Made by a program: the position numbers and the translations under genes
Notes under the pieces: generated by a model
What the model was told of the DNA's origin: nothing
Databases searched by the model: none
Seen by the model: the letters and a program-made list of their open reading frames with translations, nothing else
In this document: positions 1-12,470 of the stretch, one piece after another
How the letters are laid out: each line of letters begins with the position of its first letter
Position numbering within the stretch: position 1 is the stretch's first letter
NCBI GenBank assembly: GCA_963662155.1
Contig: OY759262.1
Coordinates: 53,647,285-53,711,284, forward strand
Reading direction: 5' to 3'
DNA length: 64,000 nt
Source of the DNA: Lamellibrachia columna
Taxonomy: Eukaryota; Annelida; Polychaeta; Sabellida; Siboglinidae

Positions 1-990
1 TGGGCGACATCAAATTGCTACCCTTAAGCAAATAACTTTGTCCCACCCCCTGACGGAAATTTCCCGCGTTGTTTTCTGGCATTTAGCACGTCGTATGTAA
101 TAATAATAATTATGACATGAATATGTTCATTGTCAGAAAGCTGTTGTTTGCAGTTTCGCTCTTTCACTAATTCTTTGTTTAGCCACTTCGCTGAAATGTT
201 GTTTAGATGTTTCACTATCTGTCTCACTGTTTCACTACTTTTTTGTTTCGCCACTTGTTATTTTACTGTTTTGCTGTTTCATTGCTTTTCTACTTTGGTA
301 ATTTTGCTGTTTTGTTGTGATGCAGTGTTTTAAAAGTTGGTGTTATGATTTGAAAGTTTGTGACAGAAAAGTGTATTATTTTAAATTTGTGTGATGAACG
401 TTTCTGACATTAACGTTTCTGACCTACTCTTGGGTGAAGGAATAGAATAATTGAACACAATTTACAAGTGGTGGAAATAGTCCAAGTTATTATTTTTGTG
501 CTCGCTAGGTGGAGTTCTTGGAAAAAAATTACAACTTATGACATAGCCAGAAGTAATTTTATGTCTTGTGATGGATGGTGCTATAATCCAAACCCGTTTA
601 CATCCTAACACCCCTACGCCAAGCATGTGGAAGCGTCCACTGCAGGGCATCATAGGATAGCTAGCCCGTGCAGTTCATACCGGGTTTGAGAATTATCGAA
701 GTAAGTTGTATTGTTTTGAATTCGCTTGCATCTTGCTTTGATTCGCTGTTATTCGCTGTGCTACGTCGTATGTTTATTTCAGTTAGCTTGATACGACCCT
801 GTCTGGTTGGAACTGCATTGCTTTTGTTACATACGGTAGTTCTACCCGTTTCCTATTACGTAGACTTCAGCTACTGTTTTGTTGCGTTACCTATATTTGT
901 GCGACGGATTTTTCCTATTCCGTCGTCTCGCATATACCTAAGGATCACGCATGACGCCATCCGCTTCGGTAAATAGTGTTCTGCCCATGC
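1..990. other. Unassigned intergenic DNA
   Basis: No coding region, RNA gene or recognised repeat could be supported here. Short open frames exist on both strands (for example 668-976 on plus) but show no known motif and no splice context. The first 350 bases are T-rich with loosely repeated TTTCGCT/TTTCACT-like words. The stretch may be the decayed 3' part of the retroelement whose SGNH domain begins near 1,000. Confidence 0.4.
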
Positions 991-999
991 CATCGTCAA

Positions 1000-1458
1000 T
1001 GGCGGCTTTGAAATAGATGCCTTTGTACGTGATGGCGCGATGCGGGGCTCAATTGAGTTTTGCCCGCGACGCAGCCTTGTAGGTATCTCGGTTAAATGCC
1101 ACCAAAGATATTAACCAGATAGGAGGCAACGATTTGAATAATCATTGTTGTCAACCTGAGCAGCTAGCTCGGGATATACTCCACATCGCACGGCAGTTGA
1201 TGCTGCACGACGGCGTAACGAAAGTCGCCATTTGCCACCGCTACCCTCCCTCCTATCAGCGTATAAGCAGCAGAGTTGATGGATGAAGGCTGACTTAAGG
1301 CGCTTGATTTATTTCTTTCCTAGAATCCAGTTCTGGAAGCATCGCGGAATGCTTTTCGACTATAGGTATCTCGTAAGCGTCGATGGCGGACATCTTTCTC
1401 CGGTAGGCGGCCGCTTGTTCTACAGATCTATACGCGAGGCGGCTCTGTTTTTTAAGTA
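1000..1458 (+). pseudogene. SGNH-hydrolase-like domain remnant of a Ngaro-type retroelement
   Basis: The plus strand from about 1,110 encodes a stretch with the SGNH block-III motif GGND (bases 1,120-1,140) followed by QLARDILHIARQLMLHDGV. After a TGA and a frame change near 1,275, it continues with FWKHRGMLFDYRYLVSVDGG, then HLSP, and stops at 1,456. The DGGH within it matches the DxxH catalytic block of SGNH esterases. Weaker in-frame similarity begins near 1,000. Such hydrolase domains are known as an accessory ORF of Ngaro-group tyrosine-recombinase retrotransposons, where they lie near the 3' end. The N-terminal part with the GDS serine block is missing or unrecognisable, so this is a broken copy. 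The adjacent tandem repeat and gag-like frame support the retroelement assignment. An SGNH gene fragment of other origin is possible but less likely. Confidence 0.6.
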
Positions 1459-1499
1459 AACATTGATTCACTATTCAATTCACGATTAATATCCTTACA

Positions 1500-2130
1500 T
1501 GTTTATATTTGGATGGCTTCACAATTATATGCTTAATTGTAAGTAGATTCCAGATCGATACGCAGTCTCAAGTTGTAGAGATACTGGTTCCTACTTCAGT
1601 ATGGCAGTCCTGTTATGTGTGGATTCGTCCTCCGATATTTATTAATTTTTTTACCACATGTTGGTTGATATTGGAACCTTGTCCAATTATATGTATGATG
1701 GCTAAGTAAATCCCAGTGCGATAGTAATCGATTGATAGTCTCGAGTTGTAGAGATACTGGTTTGTACTTCATTATGGAATTGATGACATGTATGGATTCG
1801 TTCACTGATATTTATTTTTCATCATGTTTGTTTATATTGGATTATTGTCCTATTATATGCATTGTGGTTAAGTAGGTCCCAGTTCAATATTGATCGATTG
1901 AAATTTCATGTTGCAGAGATACTGGATCCTACTTCATTATGGCCGAAACGATTTGTGTGGGTTCGTCTTCTGATATTTATGTTTTCACCACTTGTTTGAT
2001 ATATGGTCTCTTGTACAACTATATCCATAATTATTCAGTACATTCCTCATTGCTGTGTCTAGATATACTGATTCCTACTTCATTATTACTGTCATGATAG
2101 GTGTGGATGCTTTCACTGATGTTTCAACAT
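1500..2130. repeat. ~165-bp degenerate tandem repeat, about 3.5 copies
   Basis: The word AGATACTGGTTCCTACTTCA recurs in diverged form at 1,578, 1,752, 1,917 and 2,061, giving periods of about 174, 165 and 144 bp. Each unit also shares a GGATTCGT-like word followed by TGATATTTAT and an ATTATATG(C/T) word. It lies between the SGNH remnant and the gag-like frame, the place where Ngaro/DIRS elements carry their split direct repeats. It may therefore be retroelement terminal sequence (inference). Confidence 0.6.
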
Positions 2131-2181
2131 GTGCAGTGTATTTATTTATGTGACCATCTTGCAGTAGTGGACTAGACAGTT

Positions 2182-2789
2182 TTGCTGATGCCTCCTAAAA
2201 AGAGACCAGCAATGATACACATCACAAGGACGCGCATTGGGAAGCTGTCTCGTCGAGTTGTGAGCATTGCTGCAGAGCAAACATCAACTGCTACGACATC
2301 CGCTGCCGAGGCACAGCCCACACTAGATGCTTTTGTCATTCGCTTACACCGCAGAAGCGATTGCGGCGACGGTCATGTGTCACCTGGAGCAGTCGGGTCG
2401 CCTACTGCCAGCACCATCAGCGACAGTGCTGTCACCACATACGCTGCCAACGATGCATCCCGGACAAGCCGAATCCCCGTGCCTACATCTTCCATGCCGT
2501 CGACCAGCACTGCTATCTCCTCGCAGTTACTTGCTCCAATGCCGTCGTCTAGCGCCGCTGTACAAGCTGCGCCACCTCTGGTGTCTGATGATAGTGATTT
2601 GGACGCTTTGGTCGGCGATTTCCTTGGTGGTGAATCACATACACCAATGCCCACCTATAGCGTTGTTAAAAGGCCGCTGGGCGCCAACTTATCCGATTTC
2701 CTTAACAGTAAAATAATGAAGAGTGATTGTGTCAACTTGCAGCATTTGCTAATCGATGATGAGGATGCGCTGTCGGTGATTCGTATGAT

Positions 2790-2869
<80 letters not shown>

Positions 2870-3460
2870 CAAGCGTCTTACTTTAGCGGTTACCCACATC
2901 GGCCAGCAGGATGCCCTATTTTTAGTGAAGCCATCACAGCCCAATCGTATCACAACCATCGGCCAGTGGTTTTCTCCTTTCACCGTTTATGCAGCTGTTC
3001 TAATTGAACATTCACCTCAGGCCTATTTAAGCACATCTCTGACATTACAGAAATGGCACGTAGGTTTGGGTGTTTTGGCCTGGAAACGCTATGATGAGTC
3101 ATTCCGTAGTGACATGAGAGCCAACAAATTGAGCTTTGGGCAAGTTAACTGGGATTTGCGCTGTAGGTGTCTCGAACTAGCTGTCAACAAACCAAATTCT
3201 TATTCATTTCACGGTACAGACACCCGCACCCCTTACAGCCGCACCCGGTCGGTGTGTCTCTTGGGTCAAGCTTTCCCGGTAGAGCTTTTCAGAAAGGGAA
3301 ATGTTACCAATTTGAGCAATTCGGCTCTTGACCCAGGCATGCCTGCCAATTCAAACATGCATGCGCCAAGTGATTCACACGTCAACTGTGGATGTTGGGG
3401 CTGCTCTGGCTGCTGTTGTTGCTGCCGATGTTGCTGGTGGTACTGCTGCTACTGCTGCGT
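2182..3460 (+). mobile_element. Gag-like ORF of a DIRS/Ngaro tyrosine-recombinase retrotransposon, broken
   Basis: The first frame opens at ATG 2,182 with a basic, Ser/Thr/Ala-rich N-terminus and runs into the CAG/AGC repeat. The family-like sequence then resumes in another frame, with FTVYAAVLIEHSPQAY followed by W-K-R-Y-D-E-S-F-R at about 2,975-3,115. This resembles the central gag-like domain of DIRS/Ngaro elements. A third frame at 3,290-3,389 gives a Cys-rich C-terminus of the type C-x-F-x-H-x-C-x-x-C-x3-H-x4-C (CQFKHACAK, then DSHVNC after a shift at 3,371). One expected Cys is replaced by a TGA stop near 3,330. Neither reverse transcriptase nor tyrosine recombinase follows, so only the 5' ORF is present. 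At least three frame breaks make it non-functional. The family call rests on remembered motif similarity and is unaligned. Confidence 0.6.
2790..2869. repeat. (CAG)n trinucleotide repeat inside the gag-like ORF
   Basis: About 26 near-perfect AGC/CAG units with one CAA interruption. They read as poly-Ser in the upstream gag frame and poly-Gln in the downstream gag frame, so the reading-frame switch of the ORF occurs at or beside this repeat. Confidence 0.95.
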
Positions 3461-3469
3461 GTGCGCGTC

Positions 3470-4739
3470 TTCCTCGAGCCAATGGTGGCATTTTTATTCA
3501 TTTGAGTCAACGTCACAAACCTCGAAAACGTACAAAAAGGATGCACATATATTACCATATCTATTAGCATTGGCAACGTGCGTTAACCCAAACTCTAGGT
3601 CCGGTGATTGTGTCTATGTGTTCAATCTTTTTTTTTACGAATATCAGTCAATTCCACCTAAAAGTTTAGTGTCTTCAATCAGTACACAACACATATATAT
3701 CTTAAATACATTGATACCGTAAATTCCTAACAAATTCGTAGTTATTGTTGATGACAGCAGTTCAGAAGAATAAATACAAGCAATGTCAAAACGCTTCTAA
3801 GCCTAACTGACACAGAAAGGTTACGTCAAGACGTACATTAACGTAACAGCGGCCATAACCAGCAAACCATTGACCACATCGTCAACCACTGCATATGTTT
3901 GCATTTAATGGACGGATCTCCGAGATCCACTCGACTTCTCCTAAAGTAATGGAGTGGATAGACAATACAGCGATACAACTGTAACTCTGCTGTTTTATTG
4001 ATACGAAAGACGTTAACACAGCCACGAGGAGGTTGTCGGAACATTGACAGGTGTGCTGGATACTGCCGTGCTACCAGGTAGGCTGTCGTGGCTATGCGAA
4101 AGTTATCGTCCATGCGTTGAGGCCGACATGTTCAACAAGATTTAACAAGATGTAAGGCTCGGTACGCTGCGTATGTTACTAATTAATCAGTCATAATATA
4201 TAATGCAATATCGATTATTCGACATTTATATTTTTAGCGTATGTGTTATAAGGCAAACTCCCAGAATGTTCACAAACTGTGGACTTGTTATGCAACCCAA
4301 AACCCTGGCTTTGAAATAGTCAGTGAAAAGTTCATTAATGAAAGGTTGGCCTTGCTAGAAACGACAGCGGGTATTACATTGAACCGTGTTTGACTCGACG
4401 ACACCCTTGCTTGTGCATCGAACCTTAGTTATGCTTATATCCTCAGCTAAACCAGCGGATACCACAACATATATCAAATGCGTGTGTATTTCAGTGAGGT
4501 CGCCCTATACCACGCATGCGCATTGATGGTCTTGGGTAATTTGGGAGCGCGGTAGATGCATTTTTTAAGGTGCATGCAAGTTTTAAGGTCCCTATGCAAA
4601 TGACTCTGCATAATATGTTCCTCGACGACTGTTTTATTTTATAGAAACGTCAGTGTAATTAAGCCATGTAGACTTTCTCTAGCGTTATGTATGTATCTAA
4701 AACATGAACGATTAACATTCAACTACGTACCTTCTCAAG
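3470..4739. other. Unassigned, no supported gene
   Basis: Apart from the Cys/Ala-codon-rich GCTGCT tract ending at about 3,480, I see no recognisable domain, RNA gene or clear repeat. The minus-strand open frame at 3,838-4,113 has no recognised motif. The last part (4,135-4,160) holds short words resembling the CR1-like LINE tail described next. Confidence 0.4.
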
Positions 4740-5900
<1,161 letters not shown>

Positions 5901-6470
5901 TTGTGCAAGCATTACTGTCAGATAAAGCCCATCCGCCACAATTTGTAACCAGTACCCCTACCAACCCCGTCAACTAGTCTACCTCCTTCTCCAGTGCAAA
6001 ACCAGATCATATGTCATAGTTACAACAAACTAAATGCCGCTTCGCCTTTGCGTTCGGTTTGCACGGCGCCTTGCCAGAACAAATATATTATTCATATTCA
6101 CTTTGCTGTCAGTAATATTAACAAAAAAACTATTTTCTTCATTTTCAGCACAAATTACACAATTTTTCTTATGTCTTATTTAGTCATGCTTTTCTATTCT
6201 TGATTTTAATTTTACAACAACTAAGCTTATTACGAGTGCTAAAAAGTTTCTTTCCTGCAAATATGCTAAGCACTATCAAAACGTCATTGTAACTAGTTGC
6301 CAGCTTTTGTTTCGTGAAACCATGCTTATCTTTGATGCTTCGTGTAGGTGTGCGTGTGTGTATGTGTGTGTGTATGTGTTTGTGTGTGTGTGTGTGTGTG
6401 TTTGTATGCGTGTGTGCGTGTGTGCGTGGATGTACACGGTTTCTTCACAGGCAACGTAGTGTGAACGTAA
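5901..6470. other. Unassigned, with a GT-rich imperfect microsatellite
   Basis: No gene seen. Bases 6,345-6,430 are an interrupted GTGTGT/GTATGT/GTGCGT tract. Confidence 0.45.
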
Positions 6471-6477
6471 CTGCCTT

Positions 6478-6670
6478 GTTCTGATAATCCTTTGTTAAGC
6501 ATACGTTTGTGAACGTCGAGTGGATATCAGGACGATCTATATTGTACAACTGCTGGCCGTGCTGATATCCACTCGACATGACAAACGTATGTTTAATGTA
6601 AAATGATCAGAATGAGGCAGCCGTGCACTATCTGGATGGATATATCACGGCGTACAGCTATTTTTGTTTG
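6478..6670. repeat. Foldback made of head-to-head LINE 5' ends
   Basis: Bases 6,478-6,527 and 6,562-6,612 form an imperfect inverted repeat; the inner part (CATACGTTTGT, then GTCGAGTGGATATCAG) is nearly perfect, with a loop of about 35 bp. Immediately to the right, 6,612-6,660 encodes EAAVHYLDGYITAYS. This matches EAAVYYLVGYMYAQY at the start of LINE ORF1 at 16.35 kb. The left arm is the inverted copy of the 5' leader of the same LINE family, so two 5' ends face each other. Confidence 0.6.
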
Positions 6671-6914
6671 TTTGTTGATGTGACATCAACAAACAGTATA
6701 TCATATAACGGTGAATTAACATATGAGCATGTTTGTTCGCTTCCTACATTTGTAAATATTCTGCAGGGCCGGTTCACGACGCATTCCTACAGTTCGAATG
6801 CACTGATGGGGACGTTTGAAGCAGATTACGTAAATCACAACAATCACAGAAAACACACAAATCGTTCGAACAATCGTGTGTATATACAAACGCGCGTACT
6901 CGGTCGCGTTCGAA

Positions 6915-6985
6915 ATGATTCAGATGGATTCTCAGTACGAGGCAGCCGTGTGTTATCTGGTTTGATATATCGCGGTAAAATGCTC
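6915..6985 (+). mobile_element. Second short copy of LINE ORF1 start
   Basis: The plus strand reads DSQYEAAVCYLV followed by a stop, again matching the ORF1 start of the LINE at 16.35 kb. It is truncated on both sides and cannot be functional. Confidence 0.5.
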
Positions 6986-7014
6986 TACACCAATCAGGTA
7001 GTCTTATTACCGTG

Positions 7015-9802
7015 ATATAATATAATACAATCTTTATTTTCGCACATTAAAAATGGCAATTGTACATTCTTTAAAATACAGTAATGTCCGAAATAATACA
7101 GTTGACATCATCATCGTCTAAAATATTGTATGTCTTAAAACCGTTTCCGATGTCTAACATTTCCGATAAAACGTTCACATTTGATATGGTTACGTTAGAC
7201 AAACCAGCCTGTCACACACGGCCAATGTCATGCACAGACACGTCATACATTGTATCACATTCATTTAGGATCTGACGGTAATTTGCGCTACAATTTGACG
7301 ATGGGTTTGCAATGGACAACACTATTTCTAATCGGTGAATTGTGGTTCATAGCTTTATGAATACATTTTGAAAACCTATGCTTTAAGATTACCAATAATG
7401 GCAAACTATCCGATAACAATGCTATAACATCACCGTGTGTAAGCAGTGCTAGCCCCCACAACTTTCTATGCGCTTTTCGCCATGCAGTGCAAATATTGCC
7501 AACTCTTTTACTCTGAAGATCCCGTAGTGGGGCTCCATAATAAGAGCAACAATATTGTTTAAATCAATCGCATTTTGCATTCGTCTTAATATGACCGAAA
7601 TCGGCCATGAACATATTATACCCTCTCCAGAATTTGGCAGTGGCATCGGCAAATAAATAATCCTTATTTACAACGGATATTTGATGGCCCAGATGTACAG
7701 CATCGTGGGTACAATACCACTCTGTGTCATTAAAAAACAAAGCTCAGTTGTCGGGTTTACAATTACGACCTCTAAAAATCAAATATCTACTCTTAGTACC
7801 GTTAAAATGTACATAGTGTTCGTGTGCATATTTTTCGCATATATCGAGTAAAACCTTGAGCCCAGATCTTGTGGGTGTTAGCTATGTGAGATCATCTGCG
7901 TATCCAATGCAACCCGTATAGTGGTTGCCCATGTGGCATCCCACGCCACTCTTTTCTAACTGTTCAAACAATTCATCCATGTATATGGATAAGAGAATAG
8001 GGGAAAGTATTGCACCCTGTTTGACTCCGTTACAAGTGGTAAACTGGGATGACATACTAGAGCACCATCTTACTTGAAGTGTTGGTTTAGTTTACATATA
8101 CAGCAGCAGTCTTAATACCAGGGATGATACCTTACGTTTTAGAAGTACTCTAAAAAGCTTACAATAATTGACCCTGTCGAATGTTTTGCTGGCATCTAAC
8201 ATGAGTGCATACACATTACTGCCAATTGCATTATAATAACTGATTGTCTCCATCATAACATATGTGCAGTGAGTAGTGGACATATTTTGTTTAAAACCAA
8301 ATTGCAAATGCGATGTTGCAAGAGCATTTTGTCCCTTAGATAGTATAATAACATCAAACAGTTTGGCAACAATGTTGCCAAGAGTAATAGCTCTAAAATT
8401 GTCGGATGTACATAATAATTGTCTCTTATCTTTTGGTATAGGAACAATAGTTCCCACTAACAATGAGTTGGGGCTAAAACCATGTACCAACATATTGTTA
8501 AAAATTAATGCTAACAGCACAAAGAGTATTTTCGGACATGTATGATATGATTATAGTTGAGACCCTCTTCACCATCTGACTTACCCAGCTTCAGTGACTT
8601 ACCCAGCTTCAGTCGCTGGACACCTTCGATAACCTCATCAACTCATATATCATACGCAACATTTTATTTAATATGTTGTTAATCTCCGTATATATAACAT
8701 TACATATGACACAATGTTGTACAGGTGATTATATTTGTCAGAAAAAGGTTGTGCTATTTCTTCATCACCCACCAAAACTTGAAGGCAAGAATTTATTTCT
8801 GCCCTTTATCCTGCGCACCCCAGACCACAAGTCCCTGTTTCTGTTTTCGCTAATGGCTTCAGCCATCTTAGTAGTAGTATCTTAGTAGTACGATTTCTGT
8901 CATCCTCTCTCATAATATGTCTAACGGCCCTATGATAACGAGCTCTTGTTATACGTCTCATTTCTGTAATGTCACCCTGGTGAGGCTTTCCCACAGCTCG
9001 CCACTGTCGATGCCAGAATATAGCCTCCTGCTTCAGGTGTTCAACTTCTTTAGACCACCCAGGAAGTTTCCTTCTGCCACCACCTGAATTAAGGTTGTTT
9101 TTAGGATAGGTGGTAGGTACACATTCTGAAGATTCTATACACATATTTAGTATATCTTTGTATATTCTAGACAATTCGTTATCATGTTTTTTACATATTA
9201 AATTCTTACACAGCAAAGCCTCTGCGTCGTATTGTAACATGGAGAGTTTATGCTCACTATCACTACTGTATTGGTTAATGTGTTCAGTACTGGCTTTATG
9301 CCACGCTAGTTTGCGACAATAGTTACTTTCGAATATGTGGTCTACATTTATACCAAACCTAACTTTAAAGGGTACATGGTCAGAAAACAACAAGTTGTCT
9401 ATAATAGCACATTCGAGTACCTTCTGTCCTAAATTTGCCGTGGTTAAACAATTATAAATTCTGGAGGTCAGACTGTTTGGACTAACATAAGTATGTGGCA
9501 CTTGCGCATCTCGAGCATCAATACATACCGTAATATTAAAATCCGAAATAAAATTCCTTTCTGCATATGCGTGAGGCGTATTCCTAGTTAAATCTGTGTT
9601 CATGTCACCCCCGTATATGACGTGAGCGGGGTTGTACGTGTGTATGACGTGAGCGGGGTTGTACGTGTGTATGACGTGAGCGGGGTTGTACGTGTATGAC
9701 ATGAGCGGGGTTGTACGTGTGTATCAACTGCTGTATTTCACTTAACACCTCCATATATTCCGCAAACTTATCGTGTTCCGACCAGCCATCGTACGGCATG
9801 TA
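7015..9802 (-). mobile_element. LINE (same element as 14,849-16,385): endonuclease C-terminus, RT and 3' region
   Basis: Read on minus, 9,800-9,350 gives an APE-type endonuclease: MPYDGWSEHDKFAEYMEVL, then YGGDMNTD (catalytic GDxN-like), then LFSDHVPFKV (catalytic SDH). The RT follows: IVPIPKDKRQ at 8,440, motif A LMLDASKTFDRVNY near 8,200, motif B NGVKQGAILSP near 8,030 and motif C GYADD near 7,890. A C-terminal segment runs to about 7,280. An AATAAA on the minus strand near 7,035 and AT-rich sequence mark the likely 3' end near 7,015. Several frameshifts and stops break the RT (for example at 8,560-8,750, and a stop after YADDLT). The 5' half is displaced to 14,849-16,385 by the nested insertion. 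The clade is unresolved (CR1/L2- or I-like). Confidence 0.8.
9610..9725 (-). repeat. 27-bp in-frame tandem repeat inside the LINE endonuclease
   Basis: Four copies of a 27-bp unit encode HTYNPAHVI repeats on the minus strand directly before the catalytic YGGDMNTD motif. The period is a multiple of three, so the frame is kept. Other LINE endonucleases have a single NPxHxIxGGDxN stretch here, so this is an expansion of that segment. Confidence 0.85.
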
Positions 9803-9904
9803 CCCATCTAGCACAGTGACAGTCAGCCAACCATATGCCAACCGTTGGCGCAACGTTGGCCCAACAGCAACAACTATTGTCTCAGTGTAGATAATACTGG
9901 TGAT

Positions 9905-10115
9905 AGCTGAAGATGACACAGAACCAGGATTTACATTCGGCCCTCGGCATAGCAGAAGGCACCCTGCAAAGGTCTTAAGTGATACTGATTTTGCTGACGA
10001 TATTGTTCTACTGTCTAACACAATCAACCAAGCCTGGGGCTACTGTACATAATTGAATCAGCATGTAATTCAGTTGTCCTCTATCTCAACTCACCCAAAA
10101 ACTTAGCATGTTGCA
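9905..10115 (+). mobile_element. Short LINE RT fragment (FADD motif)
   Basis: The plus strand encodes KGLSDTDFADDIVLLSNTIN near 9,975-10,040, the RT motif-C region of a LINE different from the surrounding ones. A stop in the upstream frame and loss of sequence past 10,110 show it is a truncated fragment inside the TA-flanked insertion. Confidence 0.6.
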
Positions 10116-11129
10116 TTCAGTATTGACAGCCCCCACATCGAAATCATATCTGAACAGAGACAATGAGATGGAGGTGAAGTGAAGTTTTATTTGTCTAGAT
10201 GATACATACAGAGTCAAAGAACAGTTCGTACATATTTTACATAGTTTTGATGATCCAGGGAGGCCTGCACTAAGACTTGAGAGATCGCTATCGTACAAGC
10301 CTCCTATGACTATGTATGGTGGCAGTCATGGCTGGGTCCAATTATGTAATTGTAATTGATTACAGCAAAATTGTGTAATTGTAATTGATCATGGTTTCGA
10401 AATGTTGCTGTACATGTAATTGTTATATTTTGTATAATTGAAAATTTATTTCAATTACAATCAATTACAGTACGTTTCATGTCACAAACTGCCTGAATGA
10501 ATTGTCAATAAAAGTATAATTTAAGCTTACGTATCACATAAGTTGAAAATCAAGACTAATTATAACACCTGCTTATATATTTATATTTAAGTCACAGTAT
10601 TCACTGTCTGGTGGGTACTGGTCCATGGTGCTAGTGGCGGGTAGCCTTAGCGATTAGCCTTTTCAATATGTTGGTAACAGCCAGGAAGCAATAAACAATG
10701 CACAGACATTGTCAGACAACGGCTAAGCTGGTATTTAAACAACATGGACAGACCTGTAGCCTGATATTGCTTCAGAAAGTATCAGCTCAGTGAAACATTG
10801 CAGAGTTAGCAAGCCAATTACACCCCTTGTGTTGTGGTGGACTGGAGACAGGTCAGGTGGCAAGGACTGTTTATATGGCATCTCTCCCTATTCCCAACTC
10901 ACACAAAGCAAAGGGCAGACCAATTAAGAATGTCAGCTTAGAGCAGGAGCTACAACCTCAAAATAAACACATCATACCCTAGTATTACTATTTTCCGCAG
11001 AAAAATGTAAGAAATGCACACTGATAAAATCAATATCTGCAAAACTAGAACGGATGCTTAGAGAAGAACTACAAATAAATGTTGTATTACGGCCTGTGGG
11101 ATTTTGTAAAATTTTCACATTGTTGTATT
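10116..11129. other. Interior of insertion, AT-rich and unassigned
   Basis: No domain recognised. Bases 10,330-10,480 are rich in TGTAATTGTAATTGATTAC-like words, some in inverted orientation, of the kind seen in non-autonomous hAT elements. A matching far end was not found. Confidence 0.35.
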
Positions 11130-12470
11130 TTGTCCTGTGGGATTTTTTTTTTAAAGGATTGTATGATCGATTTTGTCAAAAGCCTATGACAGATCTAGAA
11201 ATATTGCCAATGGTAAACCTTTTTTGTCAAGATTTAAGTATATTCTGTCAACTAATTTAGATATTGCCAGTTCAGTAAAATATTCCTTTCTGAAACCATA
11301 CTGATTTGGGTGGAGGAGCTTATTAAGAGTGAGATAGTGGAATAATTGAGTATAAATTTTTTTTTCAAACACTAGATATGCACGGCAGAAGATATATTGG
11401 TCTGTAGTTGTTGAAATTATGATTATCATATTTTTTGTGGACGGGAATAACATTAGCATTTTTTTAGGGAATTTTCCACAAAGTAGAGATTCATTAATTA
11501 TTCTGGTAAGGGGTTTGACAATGACATTAACAGAAGCTTTCAGTAATATTGAAGAAATGTTGTCATTTCCCATACTTCTTTTTGAATTTAAGGTATTTAT
11601 TATATTTTTGTGCCATTTTTACTGACATATGTAAATTGGTTAGTATCATTTGTTCTTTTTTTAGATATGATTTGAAACTTGGTTTCCCATTAGTGTTCAA
11701 TTTGTTTGTAAGTTGTGGTCCAATAGTTATTGAATTGTGTTGCTATTTCTTTTTTATCTGTTATCTTAGTTTCAGTTACATTGAAATATGTCGGAAATTG
11801 TTTTTGTATTTTGGATTTGTTGATAACATCGGCTCTGTTTTCCTGATGTCATTCCTGTATTTACTGAATAGCAGGTTATAATAAGTAGCCTTTGCTTCTA
11901 ATTTTAATTTCCTTTCTTCTTTTGCTTTATTTTCCAACTCAGTTAATTTTAGTTTGTTTATTTTTGAGTTAGGACTTGTCATGTGTACTTCTAAGTATAG
12001 TTTGTCTCGTTTTTTTATTTTAGCTAGGAGATCATAAGTCATCCATTTCGACTTAGTGTGTTTGTATTTATTAAACTATACATATTTCAATGGGAAGTGA
12101 TTGTTCTAGTTTGGTAGAACATTTGTTATTGTAAGATATGAGTGGATCAGCTGTTGAATTGTGATCAAAGTCTAGATGCCAGTTTATATTTTCTAATTCA
12201 TTTGTAAAGCTATCAATGTTTGTTCTTGTGAATGATCTCATGCTAATTTTATCAGTTACAGTATATGTTTTATTGATATTGAAATTAAGTGCCACAAATA
12301 TTGCCATATGATCAGAGATGTTTGCAGCCAATATGCCACAATCTGCTATGAGCCCAATTTGAATGCCTAACTTATCCAAAACTACTCGTCTGAATTTGGG
12401 ATAACAGTTTCCAAACTTGAAAACGTTTTGCAGGACAAACACGAATGGAGAAATATCATGAACTTTTCAC
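11130..12470 (-). mobile_element. LINE fragment: endonuclease C-terminus to RT motif A
   Basis: On the minus strand, 12,440-12,290 encodes an endonuclease end with NISDHMAIFVAL. A linker rich in Lys/Glu follows (12,042-11,776). The RT start is GNDNISSILLKASVNVI, then the HPNQYGFRKE motif and LPLAIFLDLS (11,573-11,160). At motif A the codon after LDLS is TAG, and the frame resumes AFDKIDHTIL, so the catalytic region carries a nonsense mutation. The fragment ends at about 11,130, before the YADD box. It is nested inside the TA-flanked insertion. Confidence 0.75.

Noticed and set aside
668..976. 102-codon plus-strand frame with hydrophobic segments
   Set aside because: No recognised domain, no splice context, and it sits upstream of a broken retroelement; likely a chance frame.
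2655..2983. Poly-Leu and poly-Cys minus-strand frames
   Set aside because: They are reverse-strand readings of the CAG repeat.
3328..3576. Ala/Val-rich and Ser-rich frames on both strands
   Set aside because: They come from a GCTGCT-rich tract and overlap the gag-like C-terminus in other frames.
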